Assembly (NCBI GenBank): GCA_017893485.1
Contig: CM030364.1
Coordinates: 245,905,818 to 245,969,817 of the forward strand
Reading direction: 5' to 3'
Origin: Hemerocallis citrina
Taxonomy: Eukaryota > Streptophyta > Magnoliopsida > Asparagales > Asphodelaceae
DNA: 64,000 bases
In this document: piece by piece, positions 9,617 to 19,820 of the stretch
Numbering within the stretch: the first letter of the stretch is position 1
How the letters are laid out: each line of letters opens with the position of its first letter
Made by a program: the position numbers and the translations under genes
The notes under the pieces: model-generated
What the model saw: the letters and a program-made list of their open reading frames with translations, nothing else
Told to the model about the DNA's origin: nothing
Databases searched by the model: none

Positions 9617-10946
9617 GAGCGCGTTTAGGAACCCAAAAAACTAAGGAAAGGAATGGAATACTGCGGATGGGTCCATCTTATCCTATTCCACGGCATGTTT
9701 GTTTTGAAAAAGAAAACAAAGGAAACAACTAAATTTCATTCCCTAGAGAAAGATTTAAGTCAATTTCTATTCCAGCTCCACGCCCTCGGAAAGATGCGGA
9801 AAGGAATGGAGAATCAAGAGACATGAGTTCACATTCTTCTTTGATAGCGCAGGAACTACTTTAAACCTAGCGGGATCGAATTTGATGGCAGACTGGGCGT
9901 GAAGGACGATAGAAATATGTGCCCCCAAACTCTCCAGTTAAAACACTACCCACATAATCCAAATCCAAATCCATTATGTTATATTATTTCTTATTGAGGA
10001 TTTTCATACAATAATCGCAATGTATCACATTGAAGTGAATCGTCAGCAAATATAATTTGACAAAGTTTGGTTGATATTTATCAGAGTCACCATCAACTAG
10101 AACCGGTTCATTGTGCCAAGTGTTGCACTCTTTAACTTTGCTCATAAAAACCCATGCATGTCAATCTATCAACCACATTGATTGAGTTCATGATGTGTCC
10201 ATCCCTAACAATAACGAGTCATCATACTCCACTTTTTTTCAAACACACCCAAAAAAAAAATCGCCGGTCCATCCGAATCTTCCCGTGGTGGTGGGGGTGG
10301 TGCTGTTCGTGCTGCTCTCACCAGGACTACTCCTCGAGCTCCCCGGGACCCACCGCCACGTGGAGTTCGGAAGTCAGAGGACGAACGGGAAGGCGGTCTT
10401 CTTCCACACACTCATCTTCTTCTCACTCTTCACCATCATCATTCTCGCCCTCAACCTCCACATCTACACTGGCTAGATTGATGGCTAGATCAATAAATAC
10501 TATTTATTTATTTTTTTTGGTCAGTGGTTTATTTTGTTCGTGTTTTTGGATCTGGAGTTGTTTGTTACTTTGTTTGATTTGATTTAATTTCCGTGCTATT
10601 TTGGGCGTTGAACAAGTTTGGCAAGTTTATGGGTTTCGGGTTGGATTGGGAAAGTGAAGATGAGGATGAGAATGAGAGATGGGGATGATGTCATGATGAT
10701 GATGATGATATGATATGATGTTCCTGCGGAACAATGGACACTTAATGCCGTAATCCATAGTATTCCATTGTTTAACAAACAGGACTATGGAATGGAAACA
10801 AAAAAAAATCAATTCCATTCCACCAGTTGCCAAACACACACAACTTATAAACTTAATTCATCCCTTTCCCTTTCTTTCCATTCCTCTCCATTCATTTTCA
10901 TTCTATTCCTTTCCATTCCCCAACTTAAATGTTTCCAAACATACCC
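9617..10946. mobile_element. PIF/Harbinger-like element carrying a DUF3339 gene piece
   Basis: The LINE coding sequence is cut at a TAA trinucleotide present on both sides (9614-9616 and 10947-10949). The ends GAGCGCGTTTAGGAA and, in reverse complement, GGGTATGTTTGGAAA resemble PIF/Harbinger inverted repeats, and both subterminal regions are rich in GGAATGG. No transposase is visible in the 1330 bp. The middle holds a GC-rich DUF3339 ORF unlike its AT-rich surroundings, so this may be a gene-capturing (Pack-type) copy. Confidence 0.75.
10195..10476 (+). CDS. DUF3339 small membrane protein ORF, probably a captured gene fragment
   Basis: The 93-codon ORF ends with a segment typical of plant DUF3339 proteins. 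It has PVVVGVVLFVLLSPGLL (first hydrophobic helix), LPGTHRHVEFG, the TNGKAVFFHTLIFF second helix and the terminal LNLHIYTG. Family members are about 65-75 residues, start with a short M-x-DW-type leader and have no known function. Here that leader is replaced by about 30 unrelated residues (MSIPNNNES...), so the native start seems lost or altered. Third-position GC is high, unlike the flanking DNA. Since it lies within a transposon cut into a LINE, it is more likely a captured fragment than the resident gene, although the hydrophobic core is intact. Confidence 0.65.
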   Translation: MSIPNNNESSYSTFFQTHPKKKSPVHPNLPVVVGVVLFVLLSPGLLLELPGTHRHVEFGSQRTNGKAVFFHTLIFFSLFTIIILALNLHIYTG

Positions 10947-10949
10947 TAA

Positions 10950-11455
10950 AACTACACTCCATATACTCTGTTTTAGTTCTGCATATTCTAAAGCCTCTAG
11001 CTTCCAAAGTTTCTCTCCGCAATTCTAATTTAGCATTGATTCATGCTCTAGTATCATCCACTAAGACGGCGTCATTGGCAAAAAGCATACACCAAAGCAC
11101 CTCATCTTGTATTCCTTGCGTCAATTCATTCATAATTAAAGCAAAGGGGTAAGAGCTTAAAGCCGAAACATGGTGTAAACCTACTGTACTAGGAAAATCA
11201 CTGGTCTCTCCTATGGTTATTCTAATTGTGGTCATTGCCCCTTCATACATATCCTTAATCACCTCAATATACCAAATAGTTACTCTTTTATTATTGAACG
11301 CCCATCATACTATGTCTCTAGGGACTTTATCATATGTTTTTCCTAGATCTATAAACACCATAGGTAGATCTATCTTATTCTCCCTATATTTTTCCATAAG
11401 TGAACAAAATACAATAAACCTAGTCTCCTAAGCTTACTATCCAATGATGATTCGT
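10950..11455 (-). pseudogene. LINE reverse transcriptase core, 5' part of the split relic
   Basis: Minus-strand frames show DLPMVFIDLGKTYDKVPRD, then IKDMYEGAMTTIRI, LHHVSALSSYPFALIMNEL, and WCMLFANDAVLVDD. These are reverse transcriptase motifs in order. The catalytic F-A-D-D box reads FAND, so one active-site aspartate is lost. [26 protein letters not shown] at 10960-11045 leads up to the Harbinger insertion point. The 5' part is missing beyond about 11455. Confidence 0.85.
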
Positions 11456-12455
11456 ATTCAATACTAACATAACCCAAAAGTTATTGTAATACAGAATTCA
11501 TGCATAATTGCAAATATTCTTGATTATGTTCTCATCATATGGGCCAAGGCCTGATATAAATATAAATACTTATCTTGCATTATCTTTGTCCCCAGAAATA
11601 CCGTAAAAGCATCCCACTAGTCTTGCTAATTAGAATGAAACCATGGTCTAAAATATTGGTTGAGACTGAAGTAATATTCACGAGCTGACTCAGTTTTTGA
11701 CAAACCCAATTCAATATTTATTTAGAGCATATTTTTTATTACAATTTTTATTTTTAAATTTTCTTTTTTTTGTCAATCGGTCTTAGCCGCCCACATTGGG
11801 GAGAAAGGTATTTTTCAACATCCCTCATTAATTCCATCTAAGGCCGAAATTGAACATTCGACCTCTCGCTTAAAAGGTAAAAAGGCATGCCAACTGTACT
11901 ACAAGTGCTTGGCAATTCATTACAATAATTTAGATACACATACAAAATAATTAGAATAGAATCACATAAACCTGACAATAAATCGATTCTTTTTTCCCCT
12001 ATAAGATATAAAATTCTAATTATTTCTTAAAATTTAATGCTAACATTATAAGAATCTAATAATAAAACTTCCAAGTCGAATCGCGCATGAGTTTCCAAGG
12101 ATGTCAAAACTGATATAAAAAATTAGAAGACCCACATAATATCCACAACCCGAGTTTCTGAACCATGAATTAAATAAAATCCTCCATGACATCCTTTATA
12201 CCCCTTCTCTTCGATCTATGTCAATTAATTTTTGCTCCAATCAATTTGGCCTCCAATTTTAGTTCTACCATAAAACAAAACAAAATCTAAAACTCATTTA
12301 CTTCCTCTCCCACCTTTTAGCATCAATAATAGCAATTTCATGTTTCCTCAAAAGGAAACTAAACAAATTTCGAATTCAATACTTCAAATCATTGTCCCCA
12401 TCACCTAACTAAACAAATCAAATCTCAAAACTCTCAGAACTCTCAAAACTCAAAC
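11456..12455. other. AT-rich non-coding stretch
   Basis: I see no convincing coding region. It holds one SINE-like element (11768-11913) and simple A/T-rich sequence. The right part (about 12330-12455) begins to resemble the leader of the tandem array that follows, so it may be an older, decayed piece of it. Confidence 0.5.
11768..11913 (-). mobile_element. tRNA-derived SINE
   Basis: On the minus strand GCCAAGCACTTG starts a tRNA-like head. It has an A-box-like AGTACAGTTGGCA (11888-11900) and, about 25 bp on, a B-box-like GGTCGAATGTTCAA (11850-11863). The 3' side runs into T-rich plus-strand DNA (about 11750-11770), consistent with a poly(A)-type tail. Limits are approximate. Confidence 0.55.
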
Positions 12456-12717
12456 CCCGCCCAACAAAACACCCAAAAATCCACATACCCTTCCTTCTAT
12501 ACAAAACCAACACAAATTCCCACCAATCTCCTCCCAAAACTAGCGACTTACAACTCCGCAATAACCTCATCATCTCTTAACAACCTTTCCCCAAAGAAGT
12601 AACACTTCATGAACCCTCCCTCATTCTATACATCATCAAAATCAAATCCTACACTACCAACACAAACTAACCTAACCATTTAAAAAAGAAACAACAACAA
12701 CAATTTAAACCACACCG
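12456..12717. repeat. Old partial copy of the IREH1-like tandem unit
   Basis: This stretch aligns by eye with the leader of the next copy (12830-13270), sharing CCCGCCCAACA, CCCTTCCTTCTATACAAAACCAA, ACAACTCCGCAA-like and CCCTCCCTCATT-like blocks. It lacks the SINE and microsatellite that interrupt the other copies, so it shows the pre-insertion state. It joins copy 1 at a position corresponding to the intron/exon edge. Confidence 0.6.
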
Positions 12718-12919
12718 AAATCCACAGAATCTGAAGCTCCTACGAATTTAAACCATCAAATCAAATGAATCCAGATTCAATACTATAAAAACAACTATTA
12801 CTGGTATCTTGCCAATAAATGTCAATATTCAATCCCCGCCCAACATACCATCCAAATCCAAATATCCCTTCCTTCTATACAAAACCAAGACAAGGTCCAA
12901 CCAATTCTCCCAAACACAA

Positions 12920-12988
12920 GTGTCGCTCTAGTCTAGTGGTAAGCCTCTTCGCTAATAAGATTGGGAGTGTGAATCCCGCTTGCGCCAT
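12920..12988 (+). mobile_element. tRNA-like SINE head, copy 1
   Basis: GTCTAGTGGTAAG resembles a tRNA A box, and GTGTGAATCCCGC, about 27 bp on, a B box. A TA microsatellite follows. The older partial copy (12456-12717) lacks this segment, supporting an insertion. The same element is at 15781-15850. Confidence 0.5.
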
Positions 12989-12998
12989 AAAAAACCCC

Positions 12999-13001
<3 letters not shown>

Positions 13002-13039
<38 letters not shown>
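13002..13039. repeat. TA dinucleotide microsatellite
   Basis: An uninterrupted alternating TA run follows the SINE head. A short AAT run is at 13070-13092. Both recur, expanded, in copy 2. Confidence 0.95.
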
Positions 13040-13044
<5 letters not shown>

Positions 13045-13334
13045 TGAGTGTGTACTACGGCCTTGTTCCAAAATAATAATAATAATAATAATCTCCTCCA
13101 AAACCAAGCAACTATGAATAACTCCGCAAAATCTCTCTCCAATATCAATCTTGTGCCATCTTAACAACTTTCCCAAACAAATTAGCACTACACTTGCCAA
13201 CAATTACAAAAGAACTAACACTATCATGAACACTCCCTCATTTCATATGCACCCAAATCAAATTCAACCCTACTAAGTACAAACAGAAATTGGAAGAAAA
13301 AAAATAACGAAGAAAGACCGAATTAAACCCATAC

Positions 13335-13920
13335 CAAAATCTGCCGAAGCCAAAGCATCCCCATTCCCCACCTGACTCTGAACCTCGACTCCCCCACCCA
13401 CTCCTTCCCCTTCCCCTAACTACTCGCCGAACTCTCTAGCACCTTCTCCAACACCCTCCCCTCCTTCACACTGCTCTTCCCTGCCGCCCCCATGCCATCC
13501 CCAACAAACCCATAGAACAACTCCCCCTGCCTCCCCTCCCTCTCCCCAAATTACACCCCCAGCCCCGAAATCCTCTGCCTCGAATCCTGCGGCAGTGGCC
13601 CGATCTTGTCTTGATCGGGTTCAGCCCAGCGACGATGCCAGAATCGGCAACAACGAGCCCGCCTCTTCCGCCCCCTTCTGTAGCTTGGAGGGAGCAAAGG
13701 CAGTCGAAGCATCATTGGGTTTGGAATCCGCGCTAGCTGGGGACACAGGTTTGTCATACTTTTTTAGAAGGGAGTGGCGGAAGGACGATGAAGAGGAAGA
13801 GGACGATGAAGAGGAGGGTTTGACCTTGTTCTTGTCGGATACAGGGTAATCCATAGGGCTGGATCCGTCTGAGGAATCGGTGGATTTCTTCGACAAGAAG
13901 AATCGGCCCTTGAACACCAT
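13335..13920 (-). pseudogene. IREH1-like AGC kinase exon 1, copy 1, frameshifted
   Basis: On the minus strand the ORF starts MVFKGRFFLSKKSTDSS, has a serine run and reads to SLLPILASSLG, where the frame breaks. The rest of exon 1 (to about 13335) is recognisable only in other frames. MVFKGRFF-SKK and ASSLGLNRIKTRSGPLPQ are features I recall from the N-terminus of the plant AGC kinase IREH1 (IRE homologue). The kinase domain is absent. It pairs with 16833-17463, which is cleaner. Confidence 0.6.
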
Positions 13921-14152
13921 TTTTGATGAGATGGAATTGGATTGCTTGAGTTTGAGTTTGGGTTGTTGATTTCTTCTATTTTTTATTTGGTTTTAGTAGT
14001 ACTAGTAGAATGAGAGTGATGTCATCTCATGTTCGCAGTGTCTTTCTTTCTTTTGTTTTTTGGATCTTTGTGGGTATGGTTCTGAATTAGGAAAGATGGA
14101 TGGAGCAAGCGAATATAGGGGGAGGGGGATTTGCGGGCGAAAGAAATGGGTT

Positions 14153-14545
14153 GGACCGTCTGTTACTTGGGATGGGACTTTGGTTTTTGAAATGGAATGG
14201 GGAACGTGGAATGATAGATTTTTTCCGAGATAGGCCACTTTTTGAAACTAATTTTCAAAATATACCACTTTTTGAAACTAATTCCAAAAATAGACCAGTC
14301 GTCATATGCCGCAGTTGCGTATTGTGCCATGTTCAATTGTGAGGCCGCAGTTGGGACCGTCTATGCCTTGGGATGGGACTTTCGTTTTTGAAATGGAATG
14401 GGGAATGTGGAATGATGGGTTTTTTTCCCGAAATAGGCCACTTTTTTAAACTAATTCCAAAAATAGACCACTTTCGAAACTAATCCTGAAAATAGACCAG
14501 TCGTCATAGGCTGCAGTTGAGAAGTGCGACATGTTCGATTGTAAG
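14153..14545. repeat. Local tandem duplication of about 201 bp
   Basis: GGACCGTCT...TTGGGATGGGACTTT...GGAATGGGGAA is present at 14153 and 14354. The duplicated unit includes the left inverted-repeat start of the Mutator-type element, so the duplication happened after that insertion. Confidence 0.75.
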
Positions 14546-15093
14546 GCCGCAGTTTAAAATGTGTTTTTTCGATGCCACAGTTCTCAACTGTGGTCTTAGT
14601 TCATTTCATATTTGGGCTATGGAGATTTGGAGACTTAGATAAATTTTTATAAGTAAAAAAGGGCTAATTATAGGCCACATTTTTCAACTGCGGCTTAATT
14701 ATAACAGAGGCCGCAGTTGGGAACTGCAACCTCTGTTATAATTTTTCTTCTTCTAAGTAAAAAATAAAAATAAAAAATTTAACTAGGTCGCAGTTCCAAA
14801 CTGCAGCCTCTGTTATATTTAAGTTGCAGTTTCCAACTGCAGCCTATATTTAGTCCTTTACCTAAAAAAATTTGTCTAAGTCTTTAGGTCTCTAGCCCAG
14901 ATATGAAATGAACTGCGACCTCCAAAAAAAACACATTTTTTCAGAAACCGCAGTTGGGAATTGCGGCCTCACAATCAAACAGACTATAGTTCGCAACTGC
15001 GGCCCATGATGATGATCTATCTTCGGAATTAATTTCGAAAGTGGTATATTTTGGAAATTAGTTTCAAAAGTAGCCTATTTCGGGGGGAAAGTC
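14217..15093. mobile_element. Mutator-type foldback element in copy 1
   Basis: The left end GATTTTTTCCGAGATAGGCC and the reverse-complemented right end both continue through ATAGGC.ACTTTT.GAAACTAATTT and ATA.ACCA. Together they form long inverted repeats. The interior is full of palindromic boxes of the kind GGCCGCAGTT...AACTGCGGCC. Flanks GGAATGATA and GGAATGGAT are an imperfect 9-bp duplication. No transposase is present. Confidence 0.75.
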
Positions 15094-15780
15094 GGAATGG
15101 ATTTACACGTGGAGAAGAGGGTTTTTATTTTATTTTCTTTTTAGGAAAATAAACGATAGCGTGCATTATGTAATAGTACGGTTGAATTATTAGAGTATTA
15201 ATGTGATGCGGCTGAAATTAACTATTAATGCAAAGATGTGGTTGAAACTAACTAATAATGTAATAGATATTTTCAAAGTGATGGTAGCGTGGATTATGTT
15301 GTGATGCAGTTTAAATGAATTATTAATGTGATATTGTAGAAATTGATGTTAATGTAGTATTAATGCGGTTGAAATAAATTATTAATGTAATGATGTACTT
15401 GAAATGGACTATGTTTGGTTAGAGGTGGAGAGTATATAGAGGGAGAGTTGTGGTGGAAAAGAAAATTTTGATGTATTAGGTCAACGGATGTTTACATATT
15501 TTGTGTGGTATTTGCTCCAGTTTCTTTCTTTGCAATTAATTGTTGGAGTTATTGTATTTGCAATGGAGTATGGACCATGCCAATGAAAATCCACAGAATC
15601 TTGAAGCTCCTACGAATTTAAACCATCAAATCAAACGAATCCAAATTCAATACTTTAAAAACAATTGTTAACGGTATCTTGCCAATAAATGTCAATATTC
15701 AATCCCCGCTCAACATACCATCCATATCCAAATATCCCTTCCTTCTATGCAAATCCAAGACAAGATTCTCCCAAATACGA

Positions 15781-15850
15781 GTGTCACTCTGGTCTAGTGG
15801 TAAGTCTCTTCGCTAGTAAGGCTGGAAGTTTGAATCCCGCTTGCACCATA
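15781..15850 (+). mobile_element. tRNA-like SINE head, copy 2
   Basis: It is the duplicate of 12920-12988, with A-box-like GTCTAGTGGTAAG and B-box-like GTTTGAATCCCGC. It is followed by CA/TA microsatellite DNA (15859-15900). Confidence 0.5.
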
Positions 15851-15856
15851 AATAAT

Positions 15857-15862
<6 letters not shown>

Positions 15863-15905
<43 letters not shown>

Positions 15906-15969
15906 ATTATCATTATTATTATTATTATGATGGAACAACGCCGTAGTCACACACACGGCCTTGTTCCAA

Positions 15970-16014
<45 letters not shown>
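15863..16014. repeat. Microsatellite hairpin: TA run, TTA run, then complementary TAA run
   Basis: A TA run (15863-15900) passes into TTATTA repeats. GGAACAACGCCGT follows, then a short CA loop, ACGGCCTTGTTCC and a long TAA run (to 16014). The two trinucleotide runs and the GGAACAA arms are complementary, so the region can fold into one long hairpin. Copy 1 has only the right arm. Confidence 0.8.
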
Positions 16015-16187
16015 CTCCTCCTAAACCTAGCAGCTATTAATAACTCCGCAAAATCTCTCTCCAATATCAATCTGGTGCCATCTTAACAACTTTCCCAAAC
16101 AAATGAACACTACACTTAACAACTATCCCAAAAGAACTAACACTACCATGAACACTCCATCATTTCATATGCACCCAAATCAAACTC

Positions 16188-16751
16188 GATTTTTTTGCCG
16201 TACTAGGCCACTTTTTGAAACTATTTGCGATTTTAGGCCACTTCCCAAACTATTAGCATTTTTGGCTAGCCAGTGCCACGTCAGCAGCGATCGCTATTGG
16301 GAATAGCGACCTCTTCATAGCGACCAATACATTGTACTCCCACACTTGGCAGATTATTGAGGGTATTATATAATTGCAAACCACTTGGTATAACTGAGGT
16401 TGCTTTTGTCAATAGCGGCTTCATCTAACTAAGGTCACTATTCCCACTAGCGACCTCAGGTGGGCCTAAAAGCGATTGGACCAACCTGCGGTCGCTATTG
16501 GGAATAGCGACCTTAGGTTATACGAGGCCGCTATTGACAATAGCGACCTCAGTTACACCAAGTCGTGTCCATTATACAATATCCTCTTTATAAACTGACA
16601 AGTGTGGGAGGTCACTATGAAGGGGCCGCTATTCCCAATAGCTAGCGGCCACTAATGACGTGGCACTGTCTAGCCAAAAGTGTTAATAGTTTGTGAACTG
16701 GCCTAAAATCGTAAATAGTTTCAAAAAGTGGCCTAGTACCGCAAAAATTTC
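16188..16751. mobile_element. Mutator-type foldback element, 564 bp
   Basis: The ends GATTTTTTTGCCGTACTAGGCC and GAAATTTTTGCGGTACTAGGCC (right end reverse-complemented) begin inverted repeats of about 100 bp that share ACTTTTTGAAACTATTT and TTTTGGCTAG. The flanks ATCAAACTC and ATTAAACTC (16179-16187, 16752-16760) form a 9-bp duplication with one change, and copy 1 has the empty site. The interior has several GTCGCTATT...AATAGCGAC palindromes. Confidence 0.85.
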
Positions 16752-16832
16752 ATTAAACTCAATCCTACCAAGTAACACAGATTGGGAAAAAAAAAAACAA
16801 TTTAACGAAGAAAGACCAAATTAAACCCATAC

Positions 16833-17463
16833 CAAAATCCGCCGAAGCCGAAGCATCCCCATTCCCCACCTGACTCCGAAACCTCGACTCCCCCACCCAC
16901 TCCTTCCCCCTCCCCCAACTACTCGCCGAACTCTCCGGCACCTTCTCCAACACCCTCCCCTCCTTCTTCTTCCCACTGCTTTTCCCCGCCGCCCCCCATA
17001 CCATCCCCAACGAACCCGTAGAACAACTTCCCCCGCCCCCCTCACCCCTCCCCCTCCCCCTCCCCAAATTACTCCCCCCCAGCCCCGACATCCTCTGCCC
17101 CGAATCCTGCGGCAGCGGCCCCGATCTCGTCTTGATCCGGTTCAGCCCCAGCGACGACGCCATAATCGGCGATAACGACCCCGCCTCCTCCGCCCCCTTC
17201 CGCAGCTTGACCGGAGCGGAGGCAGCCGAAGCATCCTTGGGTTTGGAATCCGCTTTAGCCGGGGACATAGGTTTGTCAGACTTTTTTAGGATGAGGGAGT
17301 GGCGGAAGGACGATGAAGGGGACGAGGAGGAGGAGGAGGAGGAGGATGAAGAGAGGGAGGGTTTGACCTTGTTCTTGTCGGATCCAGGTGAATCCATTGG
17401 GCTGGATCCGGCCGAGGAATCGGTGGATTTCTTCGACGAGAAGAATCGGCCCTTGAACACCAT
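16833..17463 (-). pseudogene. IREH1-like AGC kinase exon 1, copy 2, open but truncated gene
   Basis: The minus-strand ORF starts MVFKGRFFSSKKSTDSS, has a long serine run, then ASSLGLNRIKTRSGPLPQDS and a glycine/arginine-rich stretch ending DASASADFG. This pattern fits, from memory, the non-catalytic N-terminus of IREH1, a plant AGC-type kinase related to IRE of root hairs. A splice donor (TTTTG|GTATGG) follows at 16833. The downstream ORF to 16765 is intron. No PAS-like or kinase exons occur to the left, so only the gene's first exon and flanks were duplicated. The assignment rests on motif recall and should be searched. Confidence 0.6.
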
Positions 17464-17812
17464 TTTCTGATGAGATGGAATTTGATTGCTTGAGTTTGAG
17501 TTGATGATTTATTCTGTTTTGATTTGGGTTTAGTAGTACTAGCAGAATGAGACTGACGTCATCTCATGTTTGTAGCGTCTTTCTTTTTTTTTTTCTTTTT
17601 TTTTTTTTTTGGATTTTCGTGGGGATTGTTTCTAAATTGGGAATGATGGATGGAGAGAGCGATTGTAGGGAGAGGGGGATTTGGAATTTTTTCCCCGCAG
17701 TAAGACACTTTTTGAAACTAATTTTTAAGATACATCTATTTCAAAACTAATTATCAAAATAAGTCTGTCCTCATAAGCCATAGTATCGAACTGCGACCTC
17801 TTGGCCTTTAAG

Positions 17813-18111
17813 TAGGGCTATAAAATGAACAAGACAGTATGTTGTCTATCCGACGGCTCGAGAAATGGCCCAACCGTGGACCGTCCAAACTGTTATACGA
17901 ATCAAACTTGAATAAATTATTAGGTTCGATGCTTTACCGAGTCTGATTCGTTCGAACAAACATAATCTTCCTCTTTTATAACGAACCGAGCCCGGACTAT
18001 ACAAATTTTTCTGACCTAGACCGAGCAGGACATAAGCCCGTCCGATTAGAATTTCGGTCCGAGCATGAATATATGGTTATCTGGTCTCGTCCGGTCCGAT
18101 TTACAACCCTA
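17813..18111. mobile_element. hAT-like MITE inside the Mutator-type element
   Basis: Ends TAGGGCTATAAA and TAGGGTTGTAAA (reverse-complemented) are hAT-like. The 8-bp flanks CCTTTAAG and ACTTCAAG differ at two positions. Its interior is rich in CCGA/TCGG words and has no ORF of note. Confidence 0.65.
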
Positions 18112-18597
18112 ACTTCAAGGCCGCAGTTGTGTAATGCGGCCTACGTATATACCATAATACACTACCAAGACTTGGTTTAAAATTCCTCAAGTCCAAGGTA
18201 GTTCAAAGGAGATTTCGCTGAGGCCGCAATTAGCTACTGCAGCCTCAATAATACTCACAACTGCAGCCTCAATTATACAATCGATGAGGTCCAATTCTTA
18301 AAACCTTCCCACCCCCTATTCATTACTTCACTTCTTCTTCTCCCAACCTTTCTCCGCAAGTGTGGCTACGGCAACACCTGCGAAACCCAAATTCCCTACA
18401 ACCCTCTTCACTCTCCTCATACTCCCTAAAATCTCTCCCAAATCAAACTCTCAACTTCATCTTCCTCTCTCCATCCCCTTTGAAATTGGGTATTCCCCAA
18501 ACCCTAAATTTTTGTTTTCGAACAAATTCGCACAATTTCCGCCAACCACCTTCAATCCGACAGCAATCTCAGAAGCTTAGCATCTCCTTCATTAGCC

Positions 18598-19150
18598 TTC
18601 AACATCATCTTCGCCGTCACCCCAGATTATTGAAGGTATGTCCTGGAATGGTTAACACATCTTGTTTCTTGATAATTGCTATAATTCGTTTGTGTTGTTT
18701 GCCGTGAATATTATGAATTATTAGTGAGTAACATAGATATTGTATATTGGATGAATGATTAGATGATTGAGAAGTTGGTGATTAGAGTTATTCATAAGTT
18801 GTTTGCAATATCTATATGCTTGTTAGTGAGTAACATAGATATTCGTTGTCACCCCGGTAACATAGATATTCGCCTTTAACATCGTCTTCGCCGTCACCCC
18901 AGGTTATTAAAGATATGTCTTGGAATGGTTAGCATGTTTTGTTTCTTGATAATTGCTATAATTTGTTTGTGTTGTATGCCGTGAATATTATGAATTGTTA
19001 GTGAAAAACATAAATATTGTATACTAGACGAATGATTAGATGATTGAGAAGTTGGTGATTAGAGCTATTCAGAAGTTGTTTGCAATATTTATTTGCTTGT
19101 TAGTGAGTAACATATATATTGTATACTGGGTTTGTCGATGAAGCAGATAA
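18598..19150. repeat. Direct repeat, about 276-bp unit, two copies
   Basis: AACATC.TCTTCGCCGTCACCCCAG and the following TGTC.TGGAATGGTTA and TTTCTTGATAATTGCTATAAT occur near 18600 and again near 18876. Shorter pieces (GTTAGTGAGTAACATA) recur three or more times to 19110. Confidence 0.75.
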
Positions 19151-19595
19151 TATCTATGTTATGAATTGTTAGTTGCTATAATTTGTTTGTGTTCGATGAA
19201 GAGTATAATATCTATGTGATTAGAGCTATTGAGACATGTTGTTTTCAAGGTTGGTGACTATTGTCAGTTGCAAATCAGTTTATTGTCCACCGTGTGTTTG
19301 ATGAATTGCCTGTGAGAATAAAATAGGTACGGTAATCGAATCAACTTTAAAAACAATTGAATTGAAATATATTGTAGGCAATAAACAACGTTCGCAAAAA
19401 AAAAAATACATTTGTTGTGATGTGTAATATTGAGTCGGATTCATTACATATGTCGCATGACATTACGACATAGTTTTATACATTTAGTTATATTTCAATT
19501 TACTTAATTTGTTCATGTGAAATTATGTATTCGTTATATATTATTCATTTTTTAATATTAGGAATACAATTGTGTATTCATTCAACAAGTAGGTA

Positions 19596-19820
19596 ATGAC
19601 ACGAACAAGGGGTAATCTAGGACCATCGACTCGTTCTTGTCATCCAACGGTAAGTAGTTAGTGTTAGAGGATTGAAATAATTCATTATTTATAATGCATT
19701 TGCCATAAGGTTGATTAATGAATGCAGGAAGATACCCATGAACGAGCCGGTACTAGTGAGGGAGGTCGGAGTCCAAGAACTCACGGTGGAAGACCCCCGA
19801 GTACCATACAGTCCAACTAG
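19596..19820 (+). CDS. Short two-exon ORF within the Mutator-type element
   Basis: Exon 1 (19596-19649) encodes MTRTRGNLGPSTRSCHPT and ends at a GTAAG donor. After a TGCAG acceptor, exon 2 (19728-19820) encodes EDTHERAGTSEGGRSPRTHG and ends with TAG. The basic, serine-rich start resembles N-termini that I associate with plant transposon-encoded proteins, but no domain is visible. It is probably a truncated remnant. Confidence 0.3.

Larger units (their letters stand above)
12718..15585. repeat. Tandem duplication, copy 1
   Basis: The unit begins with CCACAGAATCTGAAGCTCC and ends with GTATGGACCATGCC. It recurs as copy 2 (15586-22279), which is longer only because transposons inserted into it. 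It contains intron-like sequence, a minus-strand IREH1-like exon 1, the DNA upstream of that exon, and about 480 bp of promoter-like sequence. The joint has a few bases of microhomology (GAAAAT). Confidence 0.85.

Noticed and set aside
12920..12988. A functional tRNA gene
   Set aside because: A- and B-box-like words are present but the sequence cannot fold into a proper cloverleaf with matching acceptor stem; a SINE head fits better.
13595..13849. Plus-strand ORFs opposite the IREH1-like exon (also 17132-17470)
   Set aside because: Acidic runs are the complement of the serine codon run in the minus-strand exon; no independent support.
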